The notes under the pieces: model-generated
What the model was told of the DNA's origin: nothing
The model's input: the letters and a program-made list of their open reading frames with translations, nothing else
Databases searched by the model: none
Shown here: piece by piece, positions 54,150 through 63,998 of the stretch
Layout: the number at the start of each line of letters is the position of its first letter
How positions within the stretch are numbered: the stretch's first letter is position 1
Program-made: the position numbers and the translations under genes
Assembly (NCBI GenBank): GCA_030765045.1
Contig: CM060969.1
Location: 55,691,716 to 55,755,715, forward strand
Source: Tenodera sinensis
Lineage: Eukaryota > Arthropoda > Insecta > Mantodea > Mantidae
Length of the DNA stretch: 64,000 nucleotides
Reading direction: 5' to 3'

Positions 54150-54340
54150 TATTTATAATATTGTAAGTCGCCATTAAGATACAAACTGGGATCTCCTTGT
54201 GTGGCTTACCGGGAAAATACGAGTGAGCTGGAGAATTTAATCTTGTGTTGGCATGTTGGCCATGATAGCTTAGAGGTTAGAGCAGCTGGACGACGACGGT
54301 AGTTCTTTAGTTCAAACCTGGTCATGGCATTACATTTTTC
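54150..54340 (+). repeat. tRNA-like SINE, copy 1 of a near-tandem pair
   Basis: GTAAGTCGCCATTAAGATAC, TACCGGGAAAATACGAGTGA and GGAGAATTTAATCTTGTGTT lead into GGCCATGATAGCTTAGAGGT (A box) and TTTAGTTCAAACCTGGTCAT (B box). Same unit as 38103-38290. Confidence 0.75.
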
Positions 54341-54454
54341 AGTCTCACTCTACCCTAGCCGATCCTGTCCTACTCACGGCGTTGTGTGGATGGCCATTAA
54401 TTACATTGACCTCTTAATTGGTTAAACTAGAAGCCTGGAACTTTAAGTACTTAC

Positions 54455-54600
54455 GGCACTGTAAGTCGCCATTAAGGCATGTTATGTCATATAAATTGCT
54501 ATCTCCTTGTGTTGTTTACCGGGAAACATGCATATGAGTTGGAGAATTTATGTCGTGTCAACACGTTGACCGTGATACCTTAGTGGTTATTAGTGGCGTA
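54455..54600 (+). repeat. tRNA-like SINE, copy 2 of the pair, truncated
   Basis: GTAAGTCGCCATTAAGGCAT, GGGAAACATGCATATGAGTT and GGAGAATTTATGTCGTGTCA then CCGTGATACCTTAGTGGTTA. It breaks in the A-box region where the low-copy repeat begins. Confidence 0.75.
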
Positions 54601-54960
54601 GTCCTTTAGACTCCGGTATGTAACCCAACGAATATTGTGAAATTCGTTAAAATATGACCAAAATAAATGCGTAGGCTTCCACGGCCTGTGTCCTGATTAG
54701 TGCTCTTGGCTTCCGGTGAAGGCAATTTCAAGAAAAATGATGCGGTCTTCACCGGAAGCCAAGGGTACTCAAAATATAACCCAACCTAAACAGAATTTCT
54801 CTTCGGAATTTCATCGTTTATCATTGTCTATAATACTAAGAGCATGAACCTGCTTTTCTGTCAGGGCTTACATCTATAATGAAATAAACCTCTCTTCAAC
54901 ATTTATATAACGAAAGGCACAGAGTTGTTCTTCACTATTAACGTCAGGACTTTCATATAT
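54595..54960 (+). repeat. Low-copy repeat, partner of 41576-41830, with an inserted block
   Basis: Same ordered blocks as at 41.6 kb, interrupted at about 54635-54780 by a block carrying a perfect 17-bp inverted repeat. Confidence 0.75.
54705..54763. repeat. Perfect 17-bp inverted repeat (hairpin)
   Basis: CTTGGCTTCCGGTGAAG (54705-54721) and CTTCACCGGAAGCCAAG (54747-54763) with a 25-base loop. Pairing extends four more positions outward if GT pairs are allowed. Confidence 0.9.
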
Positions 54961-55424
54961 TACCAATTAAAGAATGAAGCCATAAGAAATCTCCATTGTA
55001 CCTAACAGGAAATACATAACGAAACCATTTCTATAAATGTTTATCTCAATGCGAAGTAGATCGAACAGTAGGCTTTTCTGAGAGAATGATACTAATCAGC
55101 AGAATATGAAAACAAAGCATTTCCACAAATTAGCTTATCAAGAAAAAATGTTATCAAGAAATAAGTTTACAGTTTCTATCCCATCAGAAGTTTACGAACA
55201 GTTATTCTGATGAATAACAAGTGAAAATGCTGTACATGTACGTTTTCTGCAAGTCTTGGGTTTCTAGTCGGTGGGTGTCGCATATGGAACCAATAGATCT
55301 TCACTGCCCGGTCTGTGATTTCCCCCACTGTCAGCGCCCAAGAAATTAGCTGTTGATGAATTTCATTATGATCGATATCTTACTATTGAATCTTAGCTCC
55401 TCCATCTTAGGAACGACCAGAAAG
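54961..55424. other. Unassigned sequence, part family-A-like
   Basis: ACAGGAAATACATAACGAAA with ACCATTTCTATAAATGTTTATCTCAAT at about 55000 resembles the tail-side block of family A; the rest is unassigned. Confidence 0.4.
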
Positions 55425-55826
55425 ATCTGATGTGTTGCGCTCACGTGGCTTTCTCTACTCTTGCACAAACTATTCTTATAAACTCTTATTCCTCTATCTA
55501 CATTTGTACAAATTATCTTATTGCTAGTTTTCTTGTTGGTTCAAGTAGGCTTTAAGCGATAGTCAATTGTTTCAAGAGTGGTATACGATGACTGATATTC
55601 TGTTCTCTTTGTATGACAAAGAGATAAAAATGAATAACGACCTCCTATTTGAGAATGGTCTATACGTATATCAAAATTCTGGCGAATAACAAGGAATACC
55701 TCCGATATGGTTCAATCCATAAAAATGTATTTGGACATAAATTTTGTTTTAACGACATCTACATTTTTGTATAGTACGAATTGGTCCATCTCTTGCGGTT
55801 TACCAGTTATGCAAAAGTAATCAAGA

Positions 55827-57954
55827 TTTTTTTTCTTCTTTTATTACATTTACTGCAAATTTACAATCTGTTCTTTTCAGAACATTCAGTAATTGTGTTA
55901 CAAGTAATGACTGGAACACTAAAGGTAGCTAAATCAAAATGGTAAATCCAAAATGTTACAGCGCTCTAGACGGTCAACCATAGTACTGTCGTCTAGTAAA
56001 TTGATGGCAAGGAGGTTTGGATGGTTACTTATGCGCTGCTGGTACCGAAGACTACGGGATGTGATTTCTTCTTTCATTGCTGGAATGTTTGGATCATTAT
56101 GCAGCGTGGCGCTGAACACATACCATGGTACTTTTGCCAGCCAACGAAGAGTTTTGGATTCAAATCTCAGTAGTATGTCAATATTGGATTTACTGGCACA
56201 TCCCCAAAGTCCAATGCCAGAAGTCCACACAGGTCTAATGATGGTCTTGCATATTAATACATTGTTGTAGAGAAACAGATGAGATTGTTTATTTAGCATC
56301 CAATATAACTGCTGGAATTTTAGTTTTGCTTCTTTTCTTTTTGTTGTAATGTGTTATTTCCATGTTAGATGTTCATCTATGTGCAATCCAAGATATTTTT
56401 CAGATGTTATTGGAATTTCTGCTTGATTTAAATACACTTTAGGGCATGTTTCACGACATAAAGGAAATGTGATATGCTGAGATTTAATTGGGTTTGCCTG
56501 TATTCTCCATTTTATTAGCCATTGTTGAAGCAGGTCCAGATGGTGTTGAAGATATTCTGAGGCTGTATAAGGATTTTCATGTGAGGCGAGAATGGCGATG
56601 TCATCTGCAAAAATTGTTGTTTGGGTGTTTTCAATTGCCGTTACATCATAAGTAAGAAGGTACAAAATCGGCTCAAGAACACTACCTTGGGGTACTCCAG
56701 ATTTTATGTCATGGAAAGTTGGAAGTTCATCTTTGTATTTTAATTGGAAATATCTATCGTTGGGATAGGATACCAACAAGCTGTAATAAGGATGAGGAAG
56801 TAAAAATTTTATTTTGTGTAGAAGACCGGTATGCGATAGCTTGTAAAATGCCTATTGTATATCAAGGAAGGCTGCAGTACAGTAGCACCGTGATGGAAAC
56901 GATTCTGTGATCATATTTACTATTCGATGGGTTTGTTCAATTGTCGAAATTGTCGACTGGTGTTCTCGAAAACCAAACTGGATATCGCGCATTATTGCAG
57001 AAAGTACAGATTTCAATCGTTTAAGGAGGAGCTTCTCAAATACTTTGGACAAAACAGGCAACAAACTTATTGGTCGGTATGATGCTATTTCAGTTGAGTC
57101 TTTCCCAGTTTTCAAAATGTTAATTATTTGTGCTACTTTCCAGTGACTGGGGAAATTGTCACAACGAGGAATAGATTTAAAAATTGATGTCATATATGCG
57201 CAAGATACTTTAGGAGATTCTGATAGAATTTTACCAGTAATAAGGTCATAACCGGGACTTTTTGTGGGGTTAATATGTCTGTTTATTGTGATTTTCACTT
57301 CATCTGAGGAGAAAGGCTGATTACGAAGCGATAGTTGTAGTAGAGTCGAAAGTTATTCACTAATTTATTCTTCAGAAGAGCTTCTCTGAGTCACCGGTTC
57401 AAACACAGACGCCAAATGTTCTGCAAATCGTTCGGCCTTTTTCTTATCACTTCGAGTCCAGGTATTGTCGTTAATCCTTATTGGTGGAATATGTGATTGT
57501 TGCTTTGTTGCTTTCCAAAGTGAGGGCTTACAATCAGGTGTTGCAGTTGGGGTCAAAGACCGAAAATACTTGGCAACATATTCATTTTTGTAGAATAATA
57601 ATTGTCTGCGTAATCGTTGAGAAGCTCTGTTAAAAGCATGTCTTGTGGATATTCTTTTAAAGTATTACATATATCTTAGAGGCGTAGAATCCCAATCCGC
57701 TTGTTGTAAAGTAGACGTTAAATGTTCAACAGCTTCATCTATGTCCTTGTTGGTTTTCGAAGGTAAATTCTCTGATAGGTTTTCCTGGACTGCAAGACGA
57801 AAATGCTCCCAATTGGTCAATTTATTAGTATAAAGCGTTGGTAATTACACAAATGTCGTGTAATATATTATGTGACATCAATTAAATGCGTTAACACTAA
57901 ATAACTGAAATTCCGCGGAGCACTTAGCAAAACAACTTGACCATAGCCTCGTAT
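55827..57954 (-). mobile_element. 5'-truncated jockey-like LINE nested in family A, 11-bp target duplication
   Basis: AGTAATCAAGA occurs at 55816-55826 and 57955-57965. The minus-strand element ends in an A-rich tail (plus strand TTTTTTTTCTTCTTTTATTA). It starts in the linker between endonuclease and reverse transcriptase (KLTNWEHFRLAVQENL-like, about 57825). The endonuclease is missing, so it is 5' truncated; 2.1 kb remain. Confidence 0.9.
55934..57835 (-). pseudogene. jockey-like ORF2 reverse transcriptase, frameshifted
   Basis: Ordered blocks on the minus strand: TNWEHFRLAVQENLSEN; KPSLWKATKQQSHIPPIR; then 57298-56852 with INPTKSPGYDLITGKIL, ASYRPISLLPVLSKVFEKLL and IQFGFREHQSTISTIEQ. Next, 56779-56354 has SGVPQGSVLEPILYLLTYDV and the catalytic FADD at residues 57-60 of that frame, then KYLGLHIDEHLTWK. 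Last, 56299-55934 has TIIRPVWTSGIGLWGCASKS, LRWLAKVPWYVFSATLHNDP and LDDSTMVDRLERCNILDLPF. The catalytic Asp pair is kept but several frameshifts and stops split the protein. Jockey clade is indicated by SGVPQGSVL, FADD and the 'PWYV' C-terminal block. Confidence 0.9.
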
Positions 57955-58236
57955 AGTAATCAAGAATAGACACTACGTGGGCTGTAGCCAGAAAATTCAA
58001 AATATAATTTTCATTTGCCGTAACAATATCTTCAACATAACTTTAAACACTTTAACCAAAATCGTTAGAGCCATTTTTTTAGGAAAATCGAAATATTCGG
58101 AAAATCTTTCATGTAAAGGGAAGTTCAGATTTCTTCAAAACCTTCGTGTCGCATCCTTGAAAGATGTTTAACCTAAATACCAAGTTTGGTTTTTAACCGA
58201 GTTTTCGCTTTTGGGTTATGATGTTCAAAGGCAGTT

Positions 58237-58238
<2 letters not shown>

Positions 58239-58302
<64 letters not shown>
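58239..58302 (+). repeat. (CA)n microsatellite inside family A
   Basis: 32 CA dinucleotides at the standard microsatellite position of the family. Confidence 0.95.
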
Positions 58303-58304
<2 letters not shown>

Positions 58305-58445
58305 TTTTTTAAACTTGTTCTTTTTATTCAGGGGGCCTCAAAACATATTTTCGGTGAAATCTTGACATATAATTTTAGGGTCGAATACATACTTCCTCTA
58401 CTTCCTATACGCAGCAGAGAAAGTGAAGAGAAGTCAGCTATGTGC

Positions 58446-58764
58446 ACCTGACGGTCCTTTTCTTACAACAATCTCCACATATTTTTAGCACAGCGGCCGG
58501 AACGAAAAAACAGGGAATCCGTCTCTTGGTGCCGAGGGAAGTTTAATAAAAACGATATTTGTACCTACAGACATTTCTTTCTCTTGGTTGTTTCCTGCTC
58601 TATTCAGCCGCAGAACTAAGTGTGAACAATAGCCCAAGGAAATTGATAGAAGTCAACAATAAGGCTTTATCCCTTTCGGAGGTCAGGGATCTCCAGAAAC
58701 TTCGCTACTTCCCTCCTCCAAGAGTACAGATACCGACAGTGTGAAAAGTCTAGGCGGTGACGTT
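58446..58764. other. Unassigned sequence
   Basis: The open frame at 58559-58744 has no known motif. Confidence 0.4.
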
Positions 58765-59560
58765 CTAGTATTGCTCTTCTTCTTCCTCTCATGAACTACA
58801 CCTTAGGCGTGTTCCGGTCTAACACTATCTTTGCATCTCTTCCTCGGTCTACCTACTCCTCGAATCCCTATTGGTTGATATTTCCTGTTATTTTAGGAAT
58901 TTTGTTTTCTGACATTCTTTCAAATGATTTAACTATTTATCTGTATTAGGTGCTAATTTATTAGTTACACATTCAATATCTAGGTATTTTCTAATAGTTT
59001 CATTTGCAATGCTATCTTGTAGCTTACTTTCTTTTACTGATCTCTGCTGATTCAATTCTTTTTAAGCTCCTTTTATCCACAGTCCACATTTCGCTACTTT
59101 TTCTTTCTTCTGATTATTCTCCCCTAATGTAGGACTTTGAGCCCCTAGAACTTACAAGCCAATGCCTAGGGTCGTGCGAAATGGGTGATTGGAAATTTAA
59201 AGATGTAACAATTAGTGGAATGATTTGCCGGAGTAACCGGAGAACCGGAGAAAACCTATCCTGACGCCGACTCGTCCACCACATGCGGGTCCCTGGGATT
59301 GAACCCCGGCCCGCCTGGGTGACAGGCATATGGTCAAACCACTCGGCCACGGCACCGCCCCATGCTTCGCTACCATATAATAAAAGAGACAACGCCATCA
59401 CAATTTGTGTTTCTTTCCTGTTTCTTTTCTTTAACATCCCACAAACATTTAAAAATTTACTGACTATAAAGTCAATATCTTTTTCTATATCATACTAAAC
59501 TATCGTATCTAAGTAGTTAAAATCTGTTCTATTCTGTTATGTTGTCTTAATATCTTACTT
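58765..59560 (-). pseudogene. RTE-like LINE C-terminal fragment, interrupted by a SINE
   Basis: From high to low coordinates the minus strand reads DFNYLDTIV, YDIEKDIDFIVSKFLNVCGM, LKKRNRKETQIVMALSLLLY and GSE. After the SINE it continues MWTVDKRSLKRIESAEI, then ANETIRKYLDIECVTNKL, RMSENKIPK and GRPRKRCKDSV, ending with a run of Lys/Glu codons. This is the order in the C-terminal half of the endonuclease-reverse transcriptases I class as RTE-like ('LLYGSExWT', 'AEMKFLR', 'RMxxxRxPK', 'GRPRKRW'). The RT catalytic region is absent. Several stops lie downstream of the SINE. Confidence 0.75.
59098..59365 (-). mobile_element. tRNA-derived SINE inserted in the RTE-like fragment, 8-bp target duplication
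   Basis: TTCGCTAC lies at 59090-59097 and 59366-59373. On the minus strand the head has GCCGTGGCCGAGTGGTTTGA (A box) and CCGGGGTTCAATCCCAGGGA (B box), and the element ends in the A-rich GAAGAAAGAAAAA. Removing it restores the LINE reading frame across the junction. Confidence 0.9.
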
Positions 59561-59620
59561 CTAAGTGTAGACGTGTAGATTTTTCACATTTTTTATTTAG
59601 CCAGTGTAGTGCACATTGTC
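59561..59620. other. Junction between two opposed RTE-like fragments
   Basis: The 5' broken ends of the minus-strand and plus-strand fragments meet within this short interval. Confidence 0.5.
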
Positions 59621-59624
59621 ATAA

Positions 59625-60005
59625 TGGCTCAGTTGGAAAGATGGTAAAGGAAAATATATAGACCGATCAAGGATAAAGAGGGGTGGAGAGGGGTGAAACT
59701 AATATTACTATATAAAAACTTAGCATAGTCACACATGTTAAAGCTAAAAGGATTGAATGGTGCGGGCATATTGTGCGCATGGATGAAGGCAGATGCGTGA
59801 AAAAGATTTTTGAAGGCAAACTTGAAGAGAGAAGAGACAGGGGTAGACCAATATTAAGATGGCTGGATTGTGTGGAGAAGGACTCGCATAGTATGGGGAT
59901 TAGAGGATGGAGGGAAAAGGCCGGAAACAGAGAAGAATGGCTTATCATCATTAGGAGGCACTAGCTGTAAGAGCTGTTTGCCAGATGAAGAAGAAGAGCA
60001 CATTG
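59625..60005 (+). pseudogene. RTE-like LINE C-terminal fragment, plus strand
   Basis: The plus strand reads KIYRPIKDKEGWRGVKLILL then YKNLA. After a frameshift it reads VKAKRIEWCGHIVRMDEGRC, then KLEERRDRGRPILRWLDCVE and GIRGWREKAGNREEWLIIIR, ending at CKSCLPDEEEE in a further shifted frame. 'RLxWxGHVxRMDxxR', 'GRPxLRWLDxVExD' and 'GxRxWRxxAxDRxEW' are characteristic of RTE/BovB-like C-termini. The polymerase core is missing. Two frameshifts make it non-functional. Confidence 0.8.
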
Positions 60006-60402
60006 TAGTTTACCTTCCTCGTCGAAAATTAACACGATATCGCCAACTATGTTCAGATATAATCCTCGTCCTAGTGTAATACCTTGAGTAATCACTTCTT
60101 TCCACTCTCGCATAATACAGTCAATGTGTATAGTGTAGCTTAAAAGTAAAATTAAACTAGAGGTACGATTTAAACCGGCTAACGTATGATCTTCTCCTAC
60201 TTCTCTGTGCATTCAGTTGGTTATCGCTATCACAAAATGTATATCTGCTTCAAGTTTGATAATTCCTTCACCATTTAAAATCCTTCTTCGTTCTGAGTGA
60301 CATGGGAGTATAAAACATCTTCTAATTCATTCACAAAGCCTTCATTTGGGAGTCATGGAGTAGAAAATAAATGCTGCATCCGCAGAGTATAAAAACTAAA
60401 TA
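60006..60402. other. Unassigned sequence
   Basis: Nothing recognised between the RTE fragment and the 3' end of the next LINE. Confidence 0.4.
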
Positions 60403-60572
60403 CTTTTTTTTGTTATTCTTAAGCAGACTCTTCTGTACAACAATACAATTGGGCTGGGCTAGACACACAACTACAATGAAACTTGTAATTGGGGTACCAT
60501 CTAGCGATAGTCCCAATAATGGTACACAGAAGTAGAAAAAAAAAATTAGGGCATTTCTATACAGCTAAAAGT

Positions 60573-62003
60573 TCAGTCGCAACGCTTCAGTTTTCGTCGT
60601 AGAGGTTCAGGAGGAAGATAAATATGGCAGAGAAGAGGGTTACGAAGGCGCAGATAGGATTGATGCAATCTCCTGTGGCACATGCGGAGGATACACATCA
60701 CCTCCGGTAGACCTATATCAGCATGCAGTGTAGAGTTCCGCACGTACCAGGGAGCGCCGGTCATGAGGCGTAGAAAACATTTCTGTGTACCCTGGATCCT
60801 GGGGATCTGCGACGGAGCTGCAGAACCTCAAAAGGCACAGCTACACTGCCACATGGGTCGAATTAATGAAGTATAAACAAACTGCTTGTGCCGCAAAAGC
60901 ACGGGCGAGAAACCAGACACCAGATGATGGACTTCGCGGATGCGGTGACACATCCTCTGTACTAGACTAGAGAGATGAGGACCCCATGTTAACCGGCTGT
61001 CCAAGATAATTCCGAGGTGTCTTATGGAAGTCGCTGTGGGTATCTCCGTCCCATTGAGATAAAGGGGATGTTGGGTAACGTTCTTTTTGTAAGTGAGCTT
61101 CACAACTCGGGACTTATGTTCGTTCATACTCACACTCCAACGTTGGCACCAGTACTGAAATTGATTGCAGAACTCCTGAAGCTGGCTAGTGGTCACATCA
61201 TAAGTACCCACACTCAGGGCCACCACGTCATCGGCAAAGTGAGCGATGGTGAGTTGAGGATAACTAGGAAAATCCGAGGTATAAACCAGATATAATAAGG
61301 GGCCTAGTACGCTCCCTTGCGGTACACCAGAGGAAATAGGAAGGGCCTTGGAGAAAGCACGGTCATATTTAACGGAAAAGATGCGATTATGCAAATAGGA
61401 CTGTAGCAGGCGGAAATAGGTGTCAGAGAGGTGCGGTTTGAGCTTGAATAACAAACCATTGTGGCAAACCTGATCAAAAGCGTTCTGCTTTCCAAAAACA
61501 ATTCTAAGCACACAGATAGACGTTCAAATGTATCAAGAACAGTGTCAACAACGCCACGTAGCTGCTGAGAGCAGAAGTGTAGAGGGCGAAAACCAAACTG
61601 GGTATCAGGGATAATTTGTACGAGCTGAGACAAGAGGCGAGGCAGAATGAGACGTTCGAAGATTTTGGAGAGTAGGGAGAGTAAACTAATAGGACATTAA
61701 CTGCGGGGATTATTCTTAGCTTTGTCAGGTTTAGGAAGAAGGATAACAGTAGCATGCTTCCATTGTTGAGGGATATGAGCAGTGCGGAGAATAGCGTTGT
61801 ATGTAGATCTGTATTAGCAGGACTAGAGCATTACGGGGTAAGAACGGTTGCACAAGAAGATCAGGACCTGGAGATTTGTGAGCTGAGGAGCGAACGATTA
61901 TATTTTTAACTTCAGCAGGGGTAAAGTATTGTCGAAAAGAAGTGAGCAATAAAGGTTGCGTGAGTTCTTCCTCCACACGATGAGTGAATTCCACGTCGAG
62001 CAC
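60573..62003 (-). pseudogene. jockey-like reverse transcriptase domain (ORF2, C-terminal part)
   Basis: Blocks in order: FRQYFTPAEVKNIIVRSSAH with KSPGPD (62003-61731); IIPDTQFGFRPLHFCSQQLR (61633-61304); then 61511-60828 with NAFDQVCHNGLLFKL, SSGVPQGSVLGPLLYLVYTS, the catalytic FADD at residues 92-95 of that frame, and IRHLGIILDSRLTWGPHL, VYTSLIRPMWQCSCAF. The end is APWYVRNSTLHADIGLPEVM and SYLRLRNPLL near 60750-60600. The PWYVRN block is typical of jockey-clade C-termini. Both Asp of FADD remain; the first catalytic Asp region is mutated (GKQNAFDQV where 'xDVxKAFDxV' is expected). It is split over at least four frames. Confidence 0.9.
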
Positions 62004-62479
62004 AGGACTGGGTGAAAAATATCCTCCAGCAGCTCAGAAAACAGATTGACCTTGTCAAGTGGCGTGGCTCGAAGTTTGCTTTCAGCAGCATTGCTGCGTG
62101 CAGCACGTAGGGCAGTCTTCAGCTATTGGGAGCACGGTTAAAATTATTTTATGAAGTGGGCAATGCGTACCTTCCCAGAGTTTCCTACAGTCCTTCTTGA
62201 TGGAATGCAGAAGACGAATCTCAGGAGAGCAGAAAGCCGCAGACCGAGGACGGGGATCGTGGATGTTGCTGCCGGTAAAGTTGGCTGCACACTGTGTATT
62301 ACGAGTCAGGGAAAAAACAGCCACATCAACATTACGGGGTGACTTAAACGACGGAGTTGTAACGGTGAGGTCAGCAAGCAAAGAGGTGCACAAAAGCCAA
62401 TCAAAAGGATGCCCAGGGCGGAAAGAGCTCTTTGTACTTCACACCATCAGAGTGAGTAAGTAGGACTTCTCAATGATCG

Positions 62480-63073
62480 GAGCTCAGCTGAATAACGGAA
62501 AGACGGGAACAATGACGGGAAATATTACCTCCGATGAAGAAATCCAGCACGTTCGGAGTCGTACCATTGTGCGGGGAGAGAGTGGGTTCAGCTGGACGGA
62601 TTCAAGGATTTGGTAGGTTTGAATTCCAAAGAGGATGTTTGGAATTAAAATCGCCTCCGAGTATCTAAAGGAGGCCTTGAAAGCATGAGTAGTACCCCAG
62701 ACATCGGCGAGCCTAACATGATTCTGAGGAACGGAACAGAAAGATCTATCTCGAATGTCTGCGGAATTAGCAGACAGTTGAATCCAAGCAACCTGTAAGG
62801 AGTCTTCCAAAATGTACGGAAGGGCATGGTGAGACAAACAGGTTTTGATAAAAAGGCAGAATTACCTGTTCTAATCGAGTTAGGGTGATCTGCACGATAG
62901 ATATCATAGCCAGGAATGTGGAAATGTATGTGAGGAGCCAATTTGATTTCAGTGACGAGCAGGAGGTCTACTTCATAAACCGTAAGGAAGTGTAATAATT
63001 CATGAAACTTATTGGTGATACTCTGACAACTCGTAGTGCCGATTCGAATGAAAGTGGGTACAAAATTAGCCAT
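62480..63073 (-). pseudogene. AP-endonuclease-like domain of the jockey-like ORF2
   Basis: The frame at 63073 begins MANFVPTFIRIGTTSCQSIT and continues NKFHELLHFLTVYEVDLLLV, TEIKLAPHIHFHIPGYDIYR, ADH. 'NKxxELxxFLxxxxxDxLLxxETKL' is the N-terminal endonuclease signature that nicks target DNA; here the catalytic Glu is kept in TEIKL. The frame is lost after about residue 80 (GNSAFLSKPV), where a GGGVAILI-like motif should appear. The ORF2 start overlaps or lies close to the ORF1 end, as usual in jockey elements. Confidence 0.85.
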
Positions 63074-63099
63074 ACAAGCAGAACAGGAAGCAATTGTTG

Positions 63100-63998
63100 C
63101 AGGGTAGTAAGTAGAGGCTGTAGAATGGCGAGGACAGAATCCAAGTGAGCCATCAAGCAGTCCAATGGAGAAGGGTTTGGTTCACACTGACAGGTTGCGG
63201 CTGCATAGGACTGCGAAGCACCGGCACGCGAGCTCCGAGAATCTGAAAACGATGATGGAGATTGGATATCACATACAGGAGGACGAGGATAGGTAGCTCC
63301 AGTAGAAGTAGGTAAGATAGGCTCCAGACGAGGGAAAGTATGAAGCGAAGGAACAGTAGTAGAAGGTACACCAGAAACGGTACGTTGGGGATAAGAGTGG
63401 AGCCGCTGGGTAACTTGGAGACGTCGATGAACAGGGCAGCCCTTATAGTTTGCTGTATGTGGTTTACAATTTACACACAGAGGGGGCGCATGAGTACTGC
63501 GTGAGCCTTAGAACACTACGCAGTGGGATGGTGGCCATCATATTTTACACAACGTGGTTGTTTGTGACAGTACTTACGACTGTTCAGGCACTGAATAACA
63601 CCCCGTTTGGCTTCGGGGGCTCCACTTTTACCGTCGTGTAATATAAACGATCAAGCTTATAGATGCCGTCGTTGAGAGGATTGGGCATTAAATCCCAGAA
63701 AAAGATACGTAACGTATTTAGTAGGTGTGAAATTCTGTTTTCTGTGTTTCAAAAAGTTTATGGCTGCACGATAACCGTCTATAGTTTCCAAAGAGAATTT
63801 GAGCTTGCTGCTGTCCAGTGTAACAAGCTTGTAAGCGCCTGCATTGGATGTTTGTAAGTGTTGGATAACAGTATTCATGTTAAGTACATCAGAGACATAA
63901 ATGGGAGGTGGCTTCTGGGACGAGGAAGTAGTAGTAGGCGTAGGTGCACCATGATCACAGTCTTCAGAATCCATGTCAGCCAAGGGTTCAAAAATTTG
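63100..63998 (-). pseudogene. jockey-like ORF1 (gag) remnant, partial at window edge
   Basis: The frame enters from the right edge as FEPLADMDSEDCDHGAPTPT, then PPPIYVSDVLNMNTVIQHLQ and LKFSLETIDGYRAAINFLKH. The 'PPIxVxxV' start followed by a K/Y-rich 'FxxxTxDxYRxxxxxL' segment is what precedes the knuckles in jockey gag. After frameshifts the zinc-knuckle region appears as YCHKQPRCVKYDGHHPTA and CVNCKPHTANYKGCPVHRRL (about 63590-63420). The second cysteine of the middle knuckle is replaced by Tyr. The C-terminal part (Ser/Pro-rich, then LDCLMAHLDSVLAILQPLLT) ends close to the ORF2 start. Confidence 0.85.

Larger units (their letters stand above)
55425..58445 (-). repeat. Family A reverse copy, split by a LINE insertion
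   Basis: The left part (55425-55826) runs from the inverse tail TGATGTGTTGCGCTCACGTG to ACCAGTTATGCAAAAGTAAT. The right part (57955-58445) resumes with CAAGAATAGACACTACGTGG and GAAAATTCAAAATATAATTT, then the (CA)n tract and inverse head GCAGCAGAGAAAGTGAAG. Uninterrupted copies elsewhere join these blocks directly. Confidence 0.9.
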
